Below, piece by piece: positions 44,323 through 56,129 of a stretch of DNA of 64,000 nt (within the stretch, counting starts at the first letter, position 1; every line of letters starts with the position of its first letter). The DNA comes from Areca catechu. Lineage: Eukaryota; Streptophyta; Magnoliopsida; Arecales; Arecaceae. The stretch covers positions 130,740,112 through 130,804,111 of the forward strand of contig CM038047.1 of assembly GCA_021397845.1 (NCBI GenBank), in the 5' to 3' direction. The notes under the pieces are model-generated. The model ran no database searches, was not told the origin of the DNA, and saw nothing but the letters and a program-made list of their open reading frames with translations. The translations under genes were made by a program, and so were the position numbers.

Positions 44323-45339
44323 CACCTCCCAACTTGAACTTTGCTCATCCTCGAGTAAAGCAGAAAGATTATCTATGTGTATCAACCCATCCTTGAATTA
44401 GATGTTAACCCAAGCAACCCTAAAAGCAGATGATACCTGGTCAGACTACTACTGAGATACTTCATTGGATTATTAATTCAACTCTTTTAGTGGTCAGGTA
44501 GAGCTCATAAAGATTTCTAGAGTTTTTCTTCTGCTAACTTTCCATCTTACTTTAAAATCCTCTAACTTTCTAGGATTTATTTCAATACCTTTCTGCTAGA
44601 TGATTTTTTCCCTTTCATTTTTCATGTGTTAAATCCAAGCCTCATAAGTATTAGTATTCTCTCCCTTTTTGATGCGAACCACAATGCTTACTTAGGCGAA
44701 GGGGCCCGGTTACTCAATGAGGTACCATTGCTTAACAGATTTCTTGATCTTCTCACCTTTTGATGTGAACCACAATGCTTACTTAGGCAAAGGGGCCCAG
44801 TTACTTAGTAAGAGTTCAAGTAAAGCTGTGAGACTAGACTAACCTTTTTTTTTTTTAAGGAAAAATCTTAGCATACTTGATCTTTTGATTTATATCCCTA
44901 AAAAGTAGACTCTTTATCAAGATCAATGGTCAAAAGGCTTTGGAATTACTTCATGAAATTATTTATGATCCATACCCTACCATTTATTGAGTTTTTTTAA
45001 TGATTTATCCCTCAGCATCTCTTGTATTATCTAGGCCATTAATCAATCATTTGATTAAGGTACATAAGTAACTTTAGTTCGAGACAATAATTAGGTACAC
45101 ATAACCTAATCATTTCTAACTACACTCGAAGATCTAAGCAAGTCAAGTAAATCTTCCCATCCCAACTTAATCGACATTGTCCTCAATGGAGTAGGAAAGA
45201 AAATGAGAAGTATAATAGGAAAGAATACACCTTGGGAAAAAGTGCTTCGAAGGTTTCATGAAGTATTGGATTCATTTGTTGCTGCACTCCCTCACTTTAT
45301 TCCTCTAAAAAGAAAAGAAAAGAAACTAGTTAAAAATTA
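44323..45339 (-). other. Element C 3' untranslated region and polypurine tract
   Basis: Directly next to the 3' LTR the minus strand reads CAAGTTGGGAGGTG, the plus-strand primer, preceded by TTACTCGAGGATGAGCAAAG, a sequence widely seen before the 3' LTR of plant gypsy elements. A ~50-bp block (GAACCACAATGCTTACTTAGG..AAGGGGCCC..GTTACT) is duplicated at about 44686-44735 and 44767-44813. No gene. Confidence 0.7.
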
Positions 45340-47018
45340 TGATGCAGAACAAAAAGATGATGCGATGCGGAAGTAAATTAAAATTAATGTTTTTTTTTTT
45401 TTTATTTACTTTCAGAAGTCGGCTTTGACTTAAAGGAAAGATAAACTAATGCTGAAAGAAACTAAGAAATGACAGAAAGCACAATTAAAAGGAGTGGATT
45501 ATCAGAGTAACTCAGAAGTAGGATCGCTGGGGATTGAGAAACCCCTAGACCTAGGGTTTACTCCTCTTTCAAGAAACAGACGAAGAGAGAAGAGAAGGTT
45601 TTATACCTGACTGTGATATCTCTCGTTGCTTCAATTGAAGGACACTCTCGAACAGATTGTAGGATCCTTGGAGACGAGGTATCTTCGCAATGGATCCTCG
45701 GATTATAGTCCTATGGCAAGGTTGGCCTTCTTCTCGAACTCAGGATCTGGAAGAAGAAGAACAAAAAAAAAGAACTAGAAACTCAAAGAAAGACACTGAC
45801 CTGAGGACTTAATGAAGATTGTTGGATGTAGAAGTTCCGGAGATCTTGATACTGATCTGACTCTTCTTTGAACTTGCTCTGTAGTTGAAACAGTTGATCT
45901 GAACCTGGATGCTGGTGGCCGGCCTCTATGTGGAAGAGAGGGGCTGTGGGATGTAGATTGAAAATTAGGGTTTGGTGGTGGTGGAGTAGAGATGGGTGGA
46001 CTAAGCTAGGGTTTTGGGGTTGGAGATCTCACACCTCCTCAAGGTTCCTAGGGAACCCGGATTTACTCCCTCACGGAGCTCAACACTTGAATACAAGTAC
46101 GGAAGAGAGAAACATAAAGTTGCTCACAAAGAAATTGATTTCATTCATCATTTTTTCAAGAGTTACATAGAGTTGAATATATAGACATAACAAAGAAATA
46201 AAATTTCATACACTTCCCATGTGGGACTAATAGGACTAACCCACACTTTAGGCATCAAATTCTCTTCCCAAGACTCCTTCCATGAGTGGGCAGCCCAAAA
46301 ACTCCAAGAAAACTTGAAAATCAGCTCCAAATGGCAGGTTATGGGGGTGTCTCCTAGTATCTCTCCATGAATCAAGGATTTTTCCTTCATGGTTTGGCTC
46401 TTTTGGACACCTCCTAGTCTTGCTCCACAAGTTTAGGCTTCTTCCTTTCATGGCTTTGGCACTTTAGGAAACTTTTGGGTGCCTCCTTGATTTTCTCCCC
46501 AAGACATGCTCTCTTCCCTTTTATAACTTGGGTTTTTATGGAACATTGTGGGGCACCTCCTTGATCCTCTCTTCAAGAAAAATTCTTGCCATCCTGGCTT
46601 GGGTTTATCTGGAAAGAAGTTGGCTCCTCCTTGGATTGAGGTATCTTGATGGATTTCTCCCCCAAGTGGCGCATGAAAGAAGGGACCTGCTTTCTTGTGG
46701 TGTGGGGACCAAGGCACACTGGATGGAGATGTGGCACCTCCTGGACTCTGGCGTGTGGCTGGGAGTGTGGCACCCACTTGCTTGGTCCTGGGAGAAAATG
46801 TGGCACCTTGGAGAAGACCTAGACCACTACTAGGACTTGTATTGAGTCAATATGACTCAACAAAATTTAAATTGCAGGGAAATACAGACTCAAACTAAAA
46901 TTGAGTTGACCAAGTCAACCCTTATTACAAAACCAGAAAACCCTAATTCTTCGGGCAATGTCAATCAGAGATCTAGATGGAGCCCTGAAGTCTTCTTCTG
47001 AGTCTGGTGCCCGCACCA
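45340..47018 (-). repeat. Element D 3' LTR (1679 bp)
   Basis: TGATGCAGAACAAAAAG to GTGCCCGCACCA on the plus strand. TATA box at 46518-46525 (minus). The U3 half (46160-46900) is closely similar to G's LTRs in reverse. Confidence 0.92.
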
Positions 47019-47615
47019 ATTCTCCCGGGGTGGGAGGAACTCGACCCTGTCGAGTATGGATCAAGCTGGCTCTGGTATCTCTCCAAGAGGTCTGGGTCCA
47101 ATTCTTGTAATTCTTCTTGGGAGATTCAAGAGTTATCAGAATCTGGCCTTCCTTGCCAGTGGACCAGGTATCTTTGGTATCCTCGATTACGAGTAGAGAT
47201 AACCTGATCATCCAGGATCTTTTCAATCTGCTCTTTCCTCACAGGCCAGTTTGTTGGCGGACACACAGGGTTGGGTTCACTCTCAATAGCAGGATTAGGC
47301 TCAAAAAGGCTCACTGGGAATCACAGCTGGCTCTCTATACTCTACTAGGTCTGTAATGTTGAAAGTGGAGCTAATGCCTAGTTCTGAAGGCAACTCGAGC
47401 ACATAGGCATTGGACCCTACTCTCTTCACTACTCTAAATGGTCCAGCTCCTCTAGCATGTAACTTTCTAACGGTTCTAGGAGAAAACCGCTCAGGCCTTA
47501 ACCAAATCATTACATAGTCTCTCTCAACAAAAGTTTTGACTCGCCTTTGAGAATCAGCCAACTTCTTATAAGTTTCATTACTTAAATTTATTTTGGCATG
47601 AATTTCTTTATGCAA
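46915..47615 (-). pseudogene. Element D integrase C-terminal domain and chromodomain
   Basis: From 47615: HKEIHAKINLSNETYKKLA, the DNA-binding domain (RPERFSPRTVRKLHARGAGP) and SSTFNITDLVEYREP. A frame change near 47305 leads to the chromodomain IEKILDDQVISTRNRGYQRY and LVHWQGRPDSDN, then a further shift and an end inside the LTR. Compared with G the copy is more damaged. Region 47616-47939 upstream is an integrase relic with stops (FEIVHGYKPHTPLDLI-like segment). Confidence 0.8.
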
Positions 47616-47939
47616 GTCCTTTACATGCTATGCAAGTGCATCAAGAGACTTGTGTGTGTGGACTAATAGTGAAATCAGATCAAGTGGTGTGTGAGGCTTG
47701 TATCCATGAACAATTTCAAAGGGACTCTAGCCTATAGACCTATTGATCGAAACATTATATGCAAATTTAGTCCTGGACAAAATACAAATCCTAATTCCTG
47801 GTGCTCTCAATCAAACCAAAATCTGAGTCAAAGCCTAGTAAAGGGTCAAGAAAAACTAAACTAGACTGACGACGCATTCCTAAAGAATGGACTTTATTCC
47901 AAAGGAACCCTAGGTCTAAACCTAACAAACTACGGCTCT

Positions 47940-48935
47940 CTAGGTTTTACCTTGGGTTGGAGGATGGCATGCAGAGCATGAAAACTTATTATGGATGCCT
48001 AGTAGGTGCCATAAGGTCTTCCAGAAGTAGGTGGCAAACCTAATAGGTTCTAAGGAGTCTTGCAACCTAGAGATCTCAGTAAAGTGTAATCCCATAGCTC
48101 TAGAAACATGAGAAGATTCAGGGAAGGGTAGGAAATAAGAATCAGAGTTTTGAGGTGGCTTATCAGAAACAAGAAACAAACCTTGGTTATTCAGGATGAC
48201 CTTAAAATGAGGACATTGTTCTATAGGTGCACTCATCCAAACCTCATGATTTGCTCTAGGAGGGTCTACAAGTGCAAGTTCTAGGGTAGGCTGGGTGCTC
48301 CTAGAAGGTGGAAGGTTATCAGGAAGGTCTTTGGAATGTTTATCTAAAAAGTCCTCTAAGCTACTGTCTTTTTCTTGTTCTTGGACCTTCTCAATGGGCA
48401 ATTCTTGTGAACCCCTTCCTTCTTCACACTTCTCTACCAGATTTGACTCAGGGGTGTCTTCTTTAGATTCCTCAATGAGTTCAGGGGTATTCTCACTTAA
48501 ACTTTCATTGGGTGTAATTTCTTCTTCTTGAACTTCCTCAAAAGGGTCTTCTCTTAGGGTTAGCTCCTGAATTCCTTGAGTGGCAGGGGTCCCCTCAATA
48601 ACCCCATTAGGTAGGAGTTGGTTAATTGAATTATCGAGAGAGATATCCTCAAATTCTTCTTCTTCATATTCATCTATCAAACTTATGTCAGGCTTATATA
48701 TTTCTTCCTCAATCTCACTGAAAGGTTCTAATCTATTCTCCTTTGATTCCTCTTTAAGTACGGCTTTGGTCGGGTCAACTAATTTTGGGATGACCATGCC
48801 TAACTCCTTCTCAGTGTTATCCTTCTGGTCAAGAGGTGACACAAGTGGGAATTGACAAACAAGAGTCTGGTTCACTACGGGTGTCGGATCAATCGGAACT
48901 TGACTCAAGTTGGTAGAGGTTGGATTTAAGTCCAA
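47940..48935 (-). pseudogene. Element D acidic gag part fused to integrase core tail
   Basis: A 331-codon open stretch. It begins in a proline-rich region, becomes strongly acidic (EEEIYKPDISLIDEYEEEEF, EDPFEEVQEEEITPNESLSE) and ends in IRFATYFWKTLWHLLGIHNK and CHPPTQGKT, the same gag-integrase junction as in G. It is separated from the upstream gag frame by one stop at 48984-48986, without frame change. No zinc knuckle is visible, unlike G. Confidence 0.72.
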
Positions 48936-48983
48936 AGTACTTGATTGGTTATATCTTAAAGACCACTCATAGTCTTGGGCTTC

Positions 48984-49760
48984 TTAGTAGGCTCGGTCTA
49001 ACTTATTGGTCTTTTCAAGGCATAGCTTCCTATAAATGTCTGGGTGTAACCCAACCCTAAACCTCGATGTGATCTGAGCTTCGGTCTCAATGGTATTGCA
49101 TTTCATGTCATACCACTGGAAGTCCTCAATATATTTAGACACAGGCCTATTACCTTGTTGCAATTGGTACCATTGGTCTAAAAGTCTTTTCTCATAGGAT
49201 CTACCTAGGTACCTATCTCTCAACTTACTTCTCATATCTCTCCAAGTATATATTTCCTCTTTTCTTTGATAACACTCATGCTCAATAGCATACCAATGCG
49301 ACCTAACATGTTTGGTGAACTTGGTTTTGGCCAGCCTAACTTGTCCTAATTCCGATATGTTAGTGCACTCAAAATATCGATCCATTTGTTCTTCCCACTT
49401 AATATATGTCTCTTGTCTTCCATCAAAAGTGGGTGCATAAGGTTCAGTGTTCCTAACAGGTCCCTTTTCTGAGTCAACCAAGTATGGATATAGGCTCCTA
49501 GGGTTATGCTCGGGATCACGGTATAAGGTCCTCCTAGGCTCCTGGCATGGGTGAGGTTGGGGCCTATTAAATTTTGGATCAGGGGTCCAATTTTGATGTC
49601 TACGTCTCTCAAGTCCCTGGGCTCCGTCTCTAAACTGGGCAAAACCCTCATTCATATCCTGACTCAATTTGGTCATACTTTTGGTAAGAGTTCTAATCAT
49701 GGCCTCTAAATCAGGTTGGGTTTGACCAGGTTGGTAGGGTACTTCGTTCCGGGTGGACAT
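48984..49760 (-). pseudogene. Element D gag, N-terminal and capsid-type domain
   Basis: Start ATG at 49760 (MSTRNEVPYQPGQTQPDLEA), the same N-terminus as G. After PDPKFNRPQPHP the retrotransposon gag domain follows: YAPTFDGRQETYIKWEEQMD, RYFECTNISELGQVRLAKTK, HWYAIEHECYQRKEE, with TWRDMRSKLRDRYLG and LDQWYQLQQGNRPVSKYIED. This domain is exactly what G has lost. A TAG stop at 48984-48986 separates it from the acidic part. Likely a particle-forming protein when intact. Confidence 0.82.
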
Positions 49761-49880
49761 GATGATGCAAGCAAGCACACCAAATGAGACTCGACTGAAA
49801 TGAATACGGGCTAACTAGACCTAGAGCCCAAACTAGATGCCCAATCAGAGTGTCAAGCTAGCCTGTAGTAACTCGGGACT

Positions 49881-50016
49881 CAGCCAGGTAGGTGTAAGGG
49901 GAGTGTTAGGTCCCTAATTGCCAATCCTAGACACCAATCAGAGATTGGCCAGGTAGGCGGACCAGCACACAAGCCCTTCGGGATAGAATCCCTGAACCAC
50001 CATTCTAGACACTGAG
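49881..50016 (-). other. Cross-lineage leader module (D)
   Basis: Minus strand: ACTCAGTGTCTAGAATGG, TGGTTCAGGGATTC, CCGCCTACCTGGCCAATC, GATTGGTGTCTAGGATTGG, ACCTGGCTGAGTCC. It lies about 120 nt upstream of gag, as in G. Confidence 0.75.
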
Positions 50017-50648
50017 TACAAAGCACACACAGAGTAACTAGACAAACTGACTCAACATTAGCCTAGACCCGACTTGTTGGTGTCCCTAGCCCACTAGGGC
50101 AAATTAAGTCTAATAAATTTTAAAATTAGGCTTAGGATCGAATGAATGGGTGGTGGTTTTGGGCTAAGGAGAGGTTATCAACTCCTCCCCTTATCTTAGA
50201 TGCTCAATTGCCCTTAAGATGAATTAGGAGATGACCACTCAAAAAAATTGAATTGCAGAAATATAGAAACAGAATTGCTGTAATTTAACTCTCATAAATA
50301 TCGCAGAAACCAATAAATTACAGTAGAATTATGTAAAATATTTCGAATTACACTGGTTCCAACAAAACAAAAATCATATAATTTGGAGTTACCTACAATG
50401 ATAAAAAATTCCTACAATAGGGACGTTACAGATTAAAAACAGAATGCTTCCCCCGTTTACAATTCCTGCTACGAAGTTGTAACCCAGCGGATCCCCTACA
50501 CGCCCTAGGAGCACCCCAGGGAATGGGAAGAGGAGGCTTGCACCTCGCTTAGTTCCTAGGACCGGACGTCCTGGGGAGTCTACTTCGAGCAGACAAAGTA
50601 AAAAAGAGACACTCAAAACATGCAAGCAAGTCAGAAACCCTAGACAGG
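50017..50648 (-). other. Leader of D, PBS-proximal part
   Basis: Non-coding. The block at about 50445-50535 (GTGTAGGGGATCCG..GGGTTACAACTTCGTAGCAGG region) is the same as the conserved leader block of G. The small frame across it is not start-conserved, so a nucleic-acid role is more likely. Confidence 0.6.
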
Positions 50649-50660
50649 GCTCTAATACCA
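50649..50660 (-). other. Element D primer binding site
   Basis: TGGTATTAGAGC on the minus strand, the tRNA-iMet site with one C-to-T change, four bases from the LTR. A single copy, in contrast to G's three. Confidence 0.85.
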
Positions 50661-50664
50661 AAAT

Positions 50665-52343
50665 TGATGCAGAACAAAAAGATGATGCGATGCGGAAGTA
50701 AATTAAAATTAATGTATTTTTTTTTTTATTTATTTTCAGAAGTCGGCTTTGACTTAAAGGAAAGATAAACTAATGCTGAAAGAAACTAAGAAATGACAGA
50801 AAGCACAATTAAAAGGAGTGGATTATCAGAGTAACTCAGAAGTAGGATCGCTGGGGTTTGAGAAACCCCTAGACCTAGGGTTTACTCCTCTTTCAAGAAA
50901 CAGACGAAGAGAGAAGAGAAGGTTTTATACCTGACTGTGATATCTCTCGTTGCTTCAATTGAAGGACACTCTCGAACAGATTGTAGGATCCTTGGAGACG
51001 AGGTATCTTCGCAATGGATCCTCGGATTGTAGTCCTATGGCAAGGTTGGCCTTCTTCTCGAACTCAGGATCTGGAAGAAGAAGAACAAAAAAAAAAGAAC
51101 CAGAAACTCAAAGAAAGACACTGACCTGAGGACTTAATGAAGATTGTTGGATGTAGAAGTTCCGGAGATCTTGATACTGATCTGACTCTTCTTTGAACTT
51201 GCTCTGTAGTTGAAATAGTTGATCTGAACCTGGATGCTGGTGGCCGGCCTCTATGTGGAAGAGAGGGGCCGTGGGATGTAGATTGAAAATTAGGGTTTGG
51301 TGGTGGTGGAGTAGAGATGGGTGGACTAAGCTAGGGTTTTGGGGTTAGAGATCTCACACCTCCTCAAGGTTCCTAGGGAACCCGGATTTACTCCCTCACG
51401 GAGCTTAACACTTGAATACAAGTGCGGAAGAGAGAAACACAAAGTTGCTCACAAAGAAATTGATTTCATTCATCATTTTTTCAAGAGTTACATAGAGTTG
51501 AATATATAGACATAACAAAGAAATAAAATTTCATACACTTCCCATGTGGGACTAATAGGACTAACCCACACTTTAGGCATCAAATTCTCTTCCCAAGACT
51601 CCTTCCATTAGTGGGCAGCCCAAAAACTCCAAGAAAACTTGAAAATCAACTCCAAATGGCAGGTTATGGGGGTGTCTCCTAGTATCTCTCCATGAATCAA
51701 GGATTTTCCCTTCATGGTTTGGCTCTTTTGGACACCTCCTAGTCTTGCTCCACAAGTTTAGGCTTCTTCCTTTCATGGCTTTGGCACTTTAGGAAACTTT
51801 TGGGTGCCTCCTTGATTTTCTCCCCAAGACATGCTCTCTTCCCTTTTATAACTTGGGTTTTTATAGAACATTGTGGGGCACCTCCTTGATCCTCTCTTCA
51901 CGAAAAATTCTTGCCATCCTGGCTTGGGTTTATCTGGAAAGAAGTTGGCTCCTCCTTGGATTGAGGTATCTTGATGGATTTCTCCCCCAAGTGGCGCATG
52001 AAAGAAGGGACCTGCTTTCTTGTGGTGTGGGGACCAAGGCACACTGGATGGAGATGTGGCGCCTCCTGGACTCTGGCGTGTGGCTGGGAGTGTGGCACCC
52101 ACTTGCTTGGTCCTGAGAGAAAATGTGGCACCTTGGAGAAGACCTAGACCACTACTAGGACTTGTATTGAGTCAACATGACTCAACAAAATTTAAATTGC
52201 AGGGAAATACAGACTCAAACTAAAATTGAGTTGACCAAGTCAACCCTTATTACAAAACCAGAAAACCCTAATTCTTCGGGCAATGTCAATCAGAGATCTA
52301 GATGGAGCCCTGAAGTCTTCTTCTGAGTCTGGTGCCCGCACCA
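50665..52343 (-). repeat. Element D 5' LTR (1679 bp)
   Basis: Same ends as the 3' LTR. TATA box CTTTTATA at 51843-51850 (TATAAAAG on the minus strand). Followed outward by the AATTA target copy. Confidence 0.92.
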
Positions 52344-53813
52344 AATTAAAAGCATAAACTGGGTTGCTTCACAGGAGCGCTAAGTTTAAAGTCTTCAGCC
52401 AGACTCAGCTGATGGTAGTACTGGATCCATAAGATCAAGAATTTCAATAATTTCTCCATCATGAATATCCCCAACATAGGGTTTCAAGCGTTGGCCATTT
52501 ACTTTAAAAATATTTCCTTGTTTGGGATTCTTAAGTTCAATCGTGCCATGAGGAAATACTTGAGTAATGATGAATGGTCCATCCCATCATGAGCGAAGTT
52601 TTCTAGGAAAAAGGCGCATCTTAGAATTATAGAGCCACACTCTCTGATCAGGCTTAAACATTTTTCGATTAATGAATTTATCATGATATACCTTAGTTCG
52701 AGCCTTATAAATTTTTAAACTTTCATAAGCTTCATTCTGCAGCTCTTCTAATTCACTCAATTGAAGTTTCCTATTAGAACCCGCAGTCTTCAAGCCAAAT
52801 TTATATTGCTTGATAGCCCAAAATGCATGATGTTCTAACTTTACCGGTAAATGACATGCCTTTTCAAACACTAACCGGTAAGGAGACATTCTTAGGAGAG
52901 TCTTAAAGGCAGTCCGGTAAGCCCATAATGCATCATTCAAACATTCTGACCAATCTTTCCTATCGGGCCTTACCGTTTTCTCCAGGATGTGTTTAATTTC
53001 TCTATTTGATACTTCAACCTGGCCATAAGTTTGGGGATGGTAAGGTGTGGCTACCTTATGTGTAATTCCATATTTCTTCATTAATCCTTCAAAATGTTTA
53101 TTTGTGAAATGCATGCCCCCATCACTAATAATTGCCCTTGGGCACCCAAACTGACTAAGGATGTTACACTGAATGAACTTGATTACAACTTTGTGATCAT
53201 TGGTTCGGGTTGCTATGGCTTCGATCCATTTAGACACATAATCAACTGCAACCAGAATATACTCAAACCCAAAAGAAGAAGGGAATGGCCCCATGAAGTG
53301 AATGCCCCAGACATCAAAAATTTCAACAACTAAAATAGGGGTCAGAGGCATCATATCTTTACGTGAAATATTTCCCGTTTGTTAACATCTCAGACAATTA
53401 CGGCCAAATTTGTGTGCATCTTTAAAAAGAGTTGGCCAGTAGAACCCATTCTGCAACACTTTTGCTGCAGTTTTCCTTCCACTAAAATGTCCCCCACAAG
53501 CAAGAGAATGACAAAAAGTGAGTATGCCTTGGAATTCACTCTCAGGGACACATCGTCTAATCACCTGATCTGAACAGTACTTAAACAACTCAGGCTCCTC
53601 CCAAAAGTAATATTTGATTTGTGAGAAAAATCTATCTTTTTCTTGTTTGGACCAGTGGGAAGGAACTTGCCCTGTTGCTAAGTAATTCACAATATGGGCA
53701 AACCAGGGTAGGCCATCAGACAAAATAGAGAAAAGTTGCTCATCAGGAAACTGATCTCTAATTGTTTCTTTGTTGCATTCTACTAAGATCCTAGAAATAT
53801 GATTTGCTACCAA
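52344..53813 (-). pseudogene. Element C integrase
   Basis: From 53813: end of the RNase H connection, the zinc-binding region (CHSLACGGHFSGRKTAAK, NCLRC), a stop near 53382, and the catalytic core 53354-52587. The first DDE position reads GIHFMGPFP, so the expected aspartate is histidine. ISDGGMHF and YGQVEVSNREIK retain D and E. The C-terminal part has YHDKFINRKMFKPDQRVWLY and ends after a stop with WDGPF..PHGTIELKN. The last ~150 bp (to AATTA) is downstream non-coding sequence. Broken by stops at 53382 and 52587 and by the active-site change. Confidence 0.88.
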
Positions 53814-54503
53814 ATTTTCAGAACCCTTCTTATCTAAGATTTCTAAGTCAAATTCCTGCAGTAGAAGGATCCACCTAATCAGTCTGGGCTTTGTGTCTTT
53901 CTTAGATAGCAGATGTCGTAATGCTGCATGATCAGTGTAAACTAAGATCTTAGACCCTAACAGATATGATCAGAATTTCTCTAGGGCAAAAACAACCGCT
54001 AGCAACTCCTTTTTAGTAGTGGTGTAATTTATTTGTGCATCCGAAAGAGTTTTACTAGCATAATAAATCACATGTGGTTCCTTATTAAACTTCTGTCCTA
54101 AAACTGCCCCTATAGCATAATCAGAGGCATCACACATGATTTCGAAAGGCAGGGTCCAATCAGGAGGCTTGATCACAGGTGCAATGGTCAAAGCAGTTCT
54201 CAAAATCTCATAAGCAGCCACACATTCCTTATTAAAATCAAATGGATTGTCTTTAACGAGCAGCTTACACAAAGGTCATGAAATTTTGCTGAATTCCGTG
54301 ATAAAACGTCTATAAAATCAAGCATGACCAAGGAAGGATCGTACTTGTTTAACCGAGGTTGGGGGAGGCAATTTCGAGATCAATTCTACCTTAGCTTTGT
54401 CAACCTCAATACCTCGCTTCGAAATAATATGTCCGAGCACGATTCCCTCACGAACCATAAAATGGCTCTTCTCCCAACTTAGGACTAGGTTCGTTTCTAT
54501 ACG
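53814..54503 (-). pseudogene. Element C RNase H
   Basis: ORF piece 54272-53970: WTLPFEIMCDASDYAIGAVL, then HVIYYASKTLSDAQINYTTT with KKELLAVVFALEKF, a Ty3-type RNase H. After a stop come ILVYTDHAALRHLL and PRLIRWILLLQEFDLEI. The stretch 54503-54273 holds the RT-RNase H connection (VLGHIISKRGIEVDKAKV, FYRRFITEFSKIS) with stops. Confidence 0.85.
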
Positions 54504-56024
54504 TCATTTCAAAACCTTAGTCAAGTTTCGGAGACAATCATCAAATGAAGATCCAAACACCGAAAAGTCATCCATAAATATTTCAAGAAATTGACCAACC
54601 ATATCAGAAAAGATGGATAACATACATAGTTGAAAAGTGGCTGGTGCATTGCACAGACCAAATGGCATACGTCTAAAGGCAAATGTTCCAAAGGGGCAGG
54701 TAAAGGTGGTCTTTTCTTGATCAGTAGGAAATACCGGAACTTGGTTATATCCTGAATATCCATCTAGAAAATAGAAGAAACTCTGCCCAGCTAGCCGTTC
54801 TAAAATTTGATCAATGAAAGGCAAAGGAAAGTGATCTTTCCTAGTGACGGCATTCAGTTTTCGATAGTCTATGCACACTCTCCAACTAGTTGGCATTCGA
54901 GTAGGAATTGACTCGCCCTTTTCATTCTCAACAATAGTAATACCTGACTTCTTAGGTACTACCTGAGTTGGACTGACCCATTGGCTATCCGAGATTGGGT
55001 AAATGATTCTAGCATCGAGCCATTTTACCACTTCTTTCTTAACAACTTTCCTCATGTTCGGATTAAGCCTTTGTTGCATGTCCCTACATGGTTTAGATTC
55101 AAGCTCATAGTGAATATGATGCATGCAAACAGAAAGGTCAATTCCCTTAAGATCAGCTAATGCCCATCCTATTGCTTCTCTATGTTCCATAAGTACTTCC
55201 ACCAATTTCTCTTCCTGATCCAGGGTTAAAGTAGATGCAACGATCACTGGGAGAGTATCCTTGGGTCCAAGAAAAGAATATTTCAACTTTTTAGGAAGAG
55301 GCTTCAACTCAAGCATGGGTGGTGTTTCTAAGGATGGCACTAAAGGGGTTGATTGAGTCGGTAAAGGTTCAAACTTGACAGTCCAAGGAGGAGTAGTGTT
55401 AGACTTTGGAGGCTCTAACAAAGCACTTACTTCATCAAACTCATATGATCCAACATGTGTCAAACATGCTTGTAGAGGGTCCACCTCGAGTAGAATGGGG
55501 AGTTTCTTGTCTATAACTTCCTCAAGCATGTTCACTTCATCAAATATAGGTGGTCCTTGGGATGCATTAAAAATGTTCAATCTCATCTTTTTATTTCCAA
55601 AAGATAAATCCATAACCCCTGTCCTACAGTTTATACAAGCATTAGCAGTAGCTAGAAAAGGTCTTCCAAGAATAATGGATATTTGGCTAGGATTACCACT
55701 AGACTTCATGTCCAAGACAAGAAAGTCAACAGGAAAGTAAAACTCGTTGACTTTCACCAACACATCCTCTAATAATCCACGGGGTACCTTAATTGATCGA
55801 TCTGCTAACTGCAACGTTACCGACGTAGGTTTCAGTTCCCCAAATCCAAATAAATCGTACATTGATCCCGGGAGAAGGTTCACACTCGCACCCAAATATA
55901 ATAAAGCTTTCTTAATTGTGAGGTCCCCTATGACACAGGAAATAGTTGGGGTACCAGGGTCTTTCAATTTGGGTGGGACAATTTGCTGAAAAACTGAGCT
56001 TGCTTGCTCAGTCAACTGGATCAT
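54504..56024 (-). pseudogene. Element C protease and reverse transcriptase
   Basis: A 506-codon open stretch. Protease: KKALLYLGASVNLLPGSMYD near 55900; the catalytic aspartate expected before LGAS is tyrosine, so the protease should be inactive. SIILGRPFLATANA follows. RT from about 54990: WRVCIDYRKLNAVTRKDHFP, FFYFLDGYSGYNQV, FAFRRMPFGLCNAPATFQ and active site FMDDFSVFG. The frame ends at 54504 in a TGA that fits an arginine CGA. Without the protease change it would be near-complete. Gag lies upstream with a short damaged spacer. Confidence 0.9.
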
Positions 56025-56129
56025 TTTCGGTATGTGTGTCTTAGATTTTCATTTCTGCGTGCACAGATCCTTAAGAAATTTGGCACAAATCGGCACTTGT
56101 TTGATGGCATCAAGAAGAGGTAGGTTTGT

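Larger units (their letters stand above)
45340..52343 (-). mobile_element. Element D: chromovirus-derived non-autonomous element, sister of G
   Basis: LTRs 50665-52343 (5') and 45340-47018 (3'), both 1679 bp, flanked by AATTA (45335-45339 and 52344-52348). By eye about 19 substitutions separate the LTRs (about 1.1%). On the minus strand: one tRNA-iMet PBS, leader with the shared module, gag with capsid-type domain, acidic region fused to the integrase tail, chromodomain. No protease, RT or RNase H. It is the same family as G, as the U3 half and coding ends match closely, but a different subfamily: the LTR U5 part and the gag middle differ. Confidence 0.92.
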
